Assembly: GCA_030529825.1 (NCBI GenBank)
Contig: JAUMWD010000002.1
Location: 120,789-184,788 of the forward strand
Reading direction: 5' to 3'
Source of the DNA: Bacillota bacterium
Lineage (GTDB): Bacteria > Bacillota > Clostridia > Oscillospirales > Oscillospiraceae
DNA: 64,000 nucleotides
Each line of letters opens with the position of its first letter. The first letter of the stretch is position 1. The notes beneath the pieces are model-generated. The model was not told the DNA's origin. It saw only the letters and a program-made list of their open reading frames with translations, and did no database searches. The translations under genes were made by a program, and so were the position numbers. Shown in pieces: positions 60,668 through 64,000 of this stretch.

Positions 60668-61453
60668 TCAGTCCTCTAAATTAAGCTCGTCAATTACCGT
60701 CAAAGCAGCATCCTGCAGCCTTGTCATGCACTTTTTCCAGCCAATAGCAAGTATCGGCGGCTCAATATCATCACCTGCAAGGCACATTATCTTGTCGTCG
60801 AGGTTTTGGTAACGCTGTGACAGAAGCTCGGCCTGCCCCATGGTCATGCAAAGTGCCACATCGTATTGCTCGAGCAGCTCACGGCTTACACATAAGGGTT
60901 TAATATGTGAAATATCAATCCCAAGAGCTTCACAGGCCTTTACAGCCTTTGGATTAAGCTCCGCCGCGGCATTCCCTGCCGCCCCGGCCGCTGTGGAAAC
61001 CTCTGACGCGCAGCCGATCTTATTGCAGTCAAAAACCACTTTTGCGGCAGGTGCAAGGGCAGAACAATCATCATCCACAAACAGAATGCTGTGTACATCA
61101 ATACCGTTAAAACCGTACAGCTCCGCCTGACGCTCATCCCAGCGTTCAAGGCTTCTGTCCCCTGCCATGCTTTCCACATGATGAGTCAGCTCGTGGTGCA
61201 AGGTCTTTTTAAGGCGCTCTCTAAAGAGTTCATCATCCATTTCGCCGTAGAGCTCAAGATAAGAGCCATAATATAGCTCAATATGTCTGCCAAGAGCATT
61301 TACAAAATAGGTGCCGAGCGTCACCGTGCCGTCATCTGTGACATGGGCATCCTCCATGAGCAGGACTCCGCCATTGAGCTCCTTGAATATGCCCTCGGGC
61401 AGTTCATCTATAAGTTCACCTAAAACCTCTAACGCTTCTTCATAGTTCAGCAT
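60668..61453 (-). CDS. zincin metallopeptidase (PF06262-like) fused to a degenerate low-molecular-weight phosphatase domain
   Basis: Residues 1-~118 are a small zincin: MEDAHVT, a beta-strand YGSYLELYG and HHELTHHVES with HExxH (His87-Glu88, His91) match the PF06262 type. Residues ~121-261 follow the LMW-PTP/arginine phosphatase fold closely: HSILFVDDDCSALAPAAKVV aligns with the P-loop, STAAGAAGNAAAELNPKAVKACEALGIDISH and ELLEQYDVALCMTMGQAELL with the rest. The catalytic Cys is Asp, the P-loop Arg is Leu and the DPY Asp region reads EPP, so phosphatase activity is probably lost. ATG at 61453 has GGAGG 7 bases ahead and overlaps the polA stop by 1 base (TGATG). Function is unknown; it may sense phospho-arginine or a ligand and steer the peptidase. 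Confidence 0.75.
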   Translation of the reverse strand: MLNYEEALEVLGELIDELPEGIFKELNGGVLLMEDAHVTDDGTVTLGTYFVNALGRHIELYYGSYLELYGEMDDELFRERLKKTLHHELTHHVESMAGDRSLERWDERQAELYGFNGIDVHSILFVDDDCSALAPAAKVVFDCNKIGCASEVSTAAGAAGNAAAELNPKAVKACEALGIDISHIKPLCVSRELLEQYDVALCMTMGQAELLSQRYQNLDDKIMCLAGDDIEPPILAIGWKKCMTRLQDAALTVIDELNLED

Positions 61454-64000
61454 CAATGTGCCTCCGCCCAGCTATGGCCACTCTTCGCTTCCGCAGTCAG
61501 GGGAACAGTCAGCGCGGCTACATTTTCCATCTCATCTTCAAGGATTTTCATTACTATTTCAACCTCATTGTCGGGGCATTCGCATATCAGCTCGTCGTGC
61601 ACCTGAAGAATGAGCTTTGACTCAAGTTTTTCGGCCTTTAGGCGTTTATATACATTAACCATGGCAAGCTTGATAATATCTGCCGCCGTGCCCTGAATTG
61701 GCATATTCAGCGCCACACGCTCGCCGAAGGAACGCTCGTTAAAGTTTTTGGAGTGAAGCTCATGAAGCTCTCGTCTGCGGTTATACAAGGTCTTAACATA
61801 GCCGTCTTCCCTTGCCTGTTCAACAACATTTTTCATATAGTCGTGAACTCCGCTGTATTTTTCCAGATAAGCATCCATATACGCTTTAGCTTCATTGGGA
61901 AATACGCCGATGTCCTGCGCCAATGACCATGCAGATATGCCGTATACAATTCCGAAGTTGACCGCCTTTGCACGGCTTCTCTGGAGACTTGTTACCTCAT
62001 CAACGGGCGTATTAAATACCTGGGATGCCGTTACACGATGAATATCCTCGCCGCTTGTAAAGGCACCCTGCATGTTTTTGTCTCCCGATATGTGGGCAAG
62101 AAGGCGCAGCTCGATTTGACTGTAGTCTGCATCAACAAGAGTTTTGCCTTTTGACGCAATAAACATCCTTCTGATTTGGCTTCCCAGTTCTTTTCTCACC
62201 GGGATATTCTGCAAGTTCGGCTCGGTGCTTGAAAGTCTGCCCGTGGCTGTAACCGTCATCTGGAAGCTCGTTCTGATTCGTCCGTCATTTTTATCAATAA
62301 GCTTGAGCAAGCCGTCAGCATAGGTTGATTTCAGCTTTGTGAGCATACGGTAGTCGAGAATCATCTCAATAACGGGATGCTTTCCCCTGAGCTTTTCGAG
62401 AACATCCGCATTAGTGCTCCAGCCGGTTTTCGTCTTTTTGCCCGCAGGCAGCATTAGCTTTTCAAAAAGCACATCGCCAAGCTGCTTGGGAGAATTAATA
62501 TTGAACTCACAGCCCGCAAGCTCCCATATACCGTCGCGCAGATTGTTAATTCCCTCGTTTAGACTCTCCCCGAATTCTGCAAGTGCCTGTTTGTCAACGA
62601 GAAAGCCTGCGTGCTCCATATCGGCAAGCACCTCACACAGCGGCAGCTCGATTTCATAATAGAGCTTGTCCATATCAAGCTCGCGGAGCTTTTCTTCAGT
62701 AGCCTGCTTCAGATACCATATTGCCTCCGTTCCGTGGAGCTCGGTATCAAGATATCTCATGGAGCTTCGCTCAAGAGAATACTCCTTGTCCGTTGCGTTC
62801 AGAAGATAGCAGGCAAGTGCTGTATCATACACAAAGCCTTCTACCGGCAGATTCTCCGAAATCAGCAGGTGCATAAAATCCTTGACATTGTGGGAAATTT
62901 TTTTAACCTTATCGCTGAAAAGAAATTCACGAAGCTGATCAAATTCGCCCAGCATCATGCTGCCCCACCAGGCAAGGTATATATTTTTGCCGTCACAGAT
63001 TTCCAAACTGTCAAAGCTCATTTTGCCGTCTTTAGCTACTTCGGGCAAAACGGCAACAAATTCAGCATTCAGCACGGCATTCTTTATAGTTTCAAAGTCA
63101 GCATTTTCAATTCTTTCAAAATGCTTGACCGTATCAGAACGGCTTACTGCCTCTTCGTTTTCAGAAAGTCCCCACTTTTCGATGAACTTATTAAAGCCTA
63201 ATTTCTTGAAAATTCCGTAGAGCTCCGGTCTGTAGTCACGGTTCCACAGAGCGTCCTCGGGATTAAACTCAATGGGTGCTTCCCTGCATATTGTGGCAAG
63301 CTCATAGGAGAGTTCTGCGCTTTCCTTGCCCTCACGCAGCTTTTTACGAACGCCCTCTTTGATTTCAAGCTCGTCAATATGCTCATAGATATAATCTATA
63401 CTCGTGTAGCGCTGAATCAAATCCATTGCGGTTTTCTCACCTACACCTGCAACGCCGGGAATATTGTCGGAGGAATCACCCATAAATGCCTTCAGGTCCA
63501 CAATGTGTACAGGCTCAAAACCATACTCATCTCGGAAAACCTCGGGGGTATATTCCTTTGTTTCAGTCTGTCCCATGCGGGACTTGACATGGCATATATG
63601 CGTCGTATCGGAGATGAGCTGAAAGCTGTCCTTATCACCGGTAACAATACGGCAATCCCAGTTTTTCGCCTCACAAATTCTTCCCACGGTGCCGAGAAGG
63701 TCATCGGCCTCATAGCCCTCAAGCTCAAGGCGCTTAATGCCCATGGCGTCAAGCACATCCTTGAGGATGGGCATTTGAACCGCAAGCTCCTCGGGCATAC
63801 CCTTGCGCTGTGCCTTGTATCCCTCATACTTAAGGTGTCTGAAGGTGGGCGCTTTCAGGTCAAATGTTACGCAAAGGGAATCGGGCTTTTCAGCATCAAC
63901 AAACTTTTGCATAATGCTGAGGAAGCCGTAAATTCCGTTAGTCGGAGTTCCGTCAGGTGCATTCATAGGTCTGATGCCGAAGAACGCACGGTTTACTATG
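61453..64000 (-). CDS. polA: DNA polymerase I (5' end cut by window edge)
   Basis: At the window end it reads IVNRAFFGIRPMNAPDGTPTNGIYGF, the start of the 5'-3' exonuclease, so only about the first 10 residues are missing. The exonuclease domain (residues ~1-290), a middle domain and the polymerase follow, with DADYSQIELRLLAHISGD (motif A), KAVNFGIVYGIS (motif B) and QVHDEL (motif C). In the middle domain the Asp-x-Glu of exonuclease site I is replaced (FVAVLPEV), so proofreading is likely inactive, as in Bacillus Pol I. About 848 residues visible. It overlaps the zincin-fusion start by 1 base. Confidence 0.96.
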   Translation of the reverse strand, partial: IVNRAFFGIRPMNAPDGTPTNGIYGFLSIMQKFVDAEKPDSLCVTFDLKAPTFRHLKYEGYKAQRKGMPEELAVQMPILKDVLDAMGIKRLELEGYEADDLLGTVGRICEAKNWDCRIVTGDKDSFQLISDTTHICHVKSRMGQTETKEYTPEVFRDEYGFEPVHIVDLKAFMGDSSDNIPGVAGVGEKTAMDLIQRYTSIDYIYEHIDELEIKEGVRKKLREGKESAELSYELATICREAPIEFNPEDALWNRDYRPELYGIFKKLGFNKFIEKWGLSENEEAVSRSDTVKHFERIENADFETIKNAVLNAEFVAVLPEVAKDGKMSFDSLEICDGKNIYLAWWGSMMLGEFDQLREFLFSDKVKKISHNVKDFMHLLISENLPVEGFVYDTALACYLLNATDKEYSLERSSMRYLDTELHGTEAIWYLKQATEEKLRELDMDKLYYEIELPLCEVLADMEHAGFLVDKQALAEFGESLNEGINNLRDGIWELAGCEFNINSPKQLGDVLFEKLMLPAGKKTKTGWSTNADVLEKLRGKHPVIEMILDYRMLTKLKSTYADGLLKLIDKNDGRIRTSFQMTVTATGRLSSTEPNLQNIPVRKELGSQIRRMFIASKGKTLVDADYSQIELRLLAHISGDKNMQGAFTSGEDIHRVTASQVFNTPVDEVTSLQRSRAKAVNFGIVYGISAWSLAQDIGVFPNEAKAYMDAYLEKYSGVHDYMKNVVEQAREDGYVKTLYNRRRELHELHSKNFNERSFGERVALNMPIQGTAADIIKLAMVNVYKRLKAEKLESKLILQVHDELICECPDNEVEIVMKILEDEMENVAALTVPLTAEAKSGHSWAEAH

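Overview
The window looks like chromosome from a Gram-positive, endospore-forming anaerobe of the class Clostridia, most likely the Oscillospirales/Ruminococcaceae side. This rests on gene content and order, not on a search. The signs are an rsmB-fmt-def-priA-rpoZ-gmk-remA-yicC block, an IspH-ribosomal protein S1 fusion, the c-di-AMP pair cdaA/ybbR, spore-linked genes (ytfJ, bofA, a SpoIVFB/SpoIVFA-like pair), an S-layer (SLH) surface protein, strong AGGAGG ribosome sites and TTGACA/TATAAT promoters. Almost everything is housekeeping and most genes lie on the minus strand. I see no prophage, insertion sequence, CRISPR array or rRNA.

Layout. 1-8902 (minus): translation, replication and cell-envelope block from c-di-AMP synthase (cdaA, ybbR) through yicC, remA, gmk, rpoZ, priA, def and fmt to a truncated rsmB. 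9019-17100: a cysteine desulfurase/DUF3343 pair, ispF-ispD-carD, the ispH-S1 fusion with cmk, a flavoprotein and an RpiR-type regulator. 17201-22759: rluB, a D,D-carboxypeptidase, ytfJ, DUF2953, scpB-scpA, a site-2-type protease and engB. 22768-28464: the proteostasis run lon, clpX, clpP, tig. 28559-33887: phosphoesterase, DUF1540 (plus), thrC, yraN, rnhB, ylqF, lepB, rplS. 34028-37907: DUF2344 plus its radical-SAM partner and a SpoIVFB/SpoIVFA-like membrane protease pair. 38008-44843: tRNA-Pro, a 1.7-kaa SLH-anchored protein with a PHP phosphoesterase domain, YibE/F, tRNA-Gly. 44916-50341: YitT and a type IIA topoisomerase A/B pair separated by a small zinc-ribbon membrane protein. 50381-50718: a gene-free stretch rich in nested inverted repeats. 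50719-58036: yaaL-bofA, murF-ddl, an exonuclease, a HAD phosphatase and a GH2 glycosidase. 58075-64000: tRNA-Thr, radC, tsaD, rimI, a zincin/pseudo-phosphatase fusion and truncated polA.

The genes mostly serve replication, translation, wall synthesis and protein turnover. Points off the ordinary track are: the fusion of a PF06262-type zincin to a low-molecular-weight phosphatase fold whose catalytic Cys, Arg and Asp are all gone; the nested-repeat, possibly RNA-forming region before yaaL-bofA; several hairpins placed on start codons, promoters or leaders (cdaA, DUF3343, dac, lon); and the large SLH/PHP surface protein. Starts were re-chosen where an in-frame start with a good ribosome site, or family length, argued against the longest frame.
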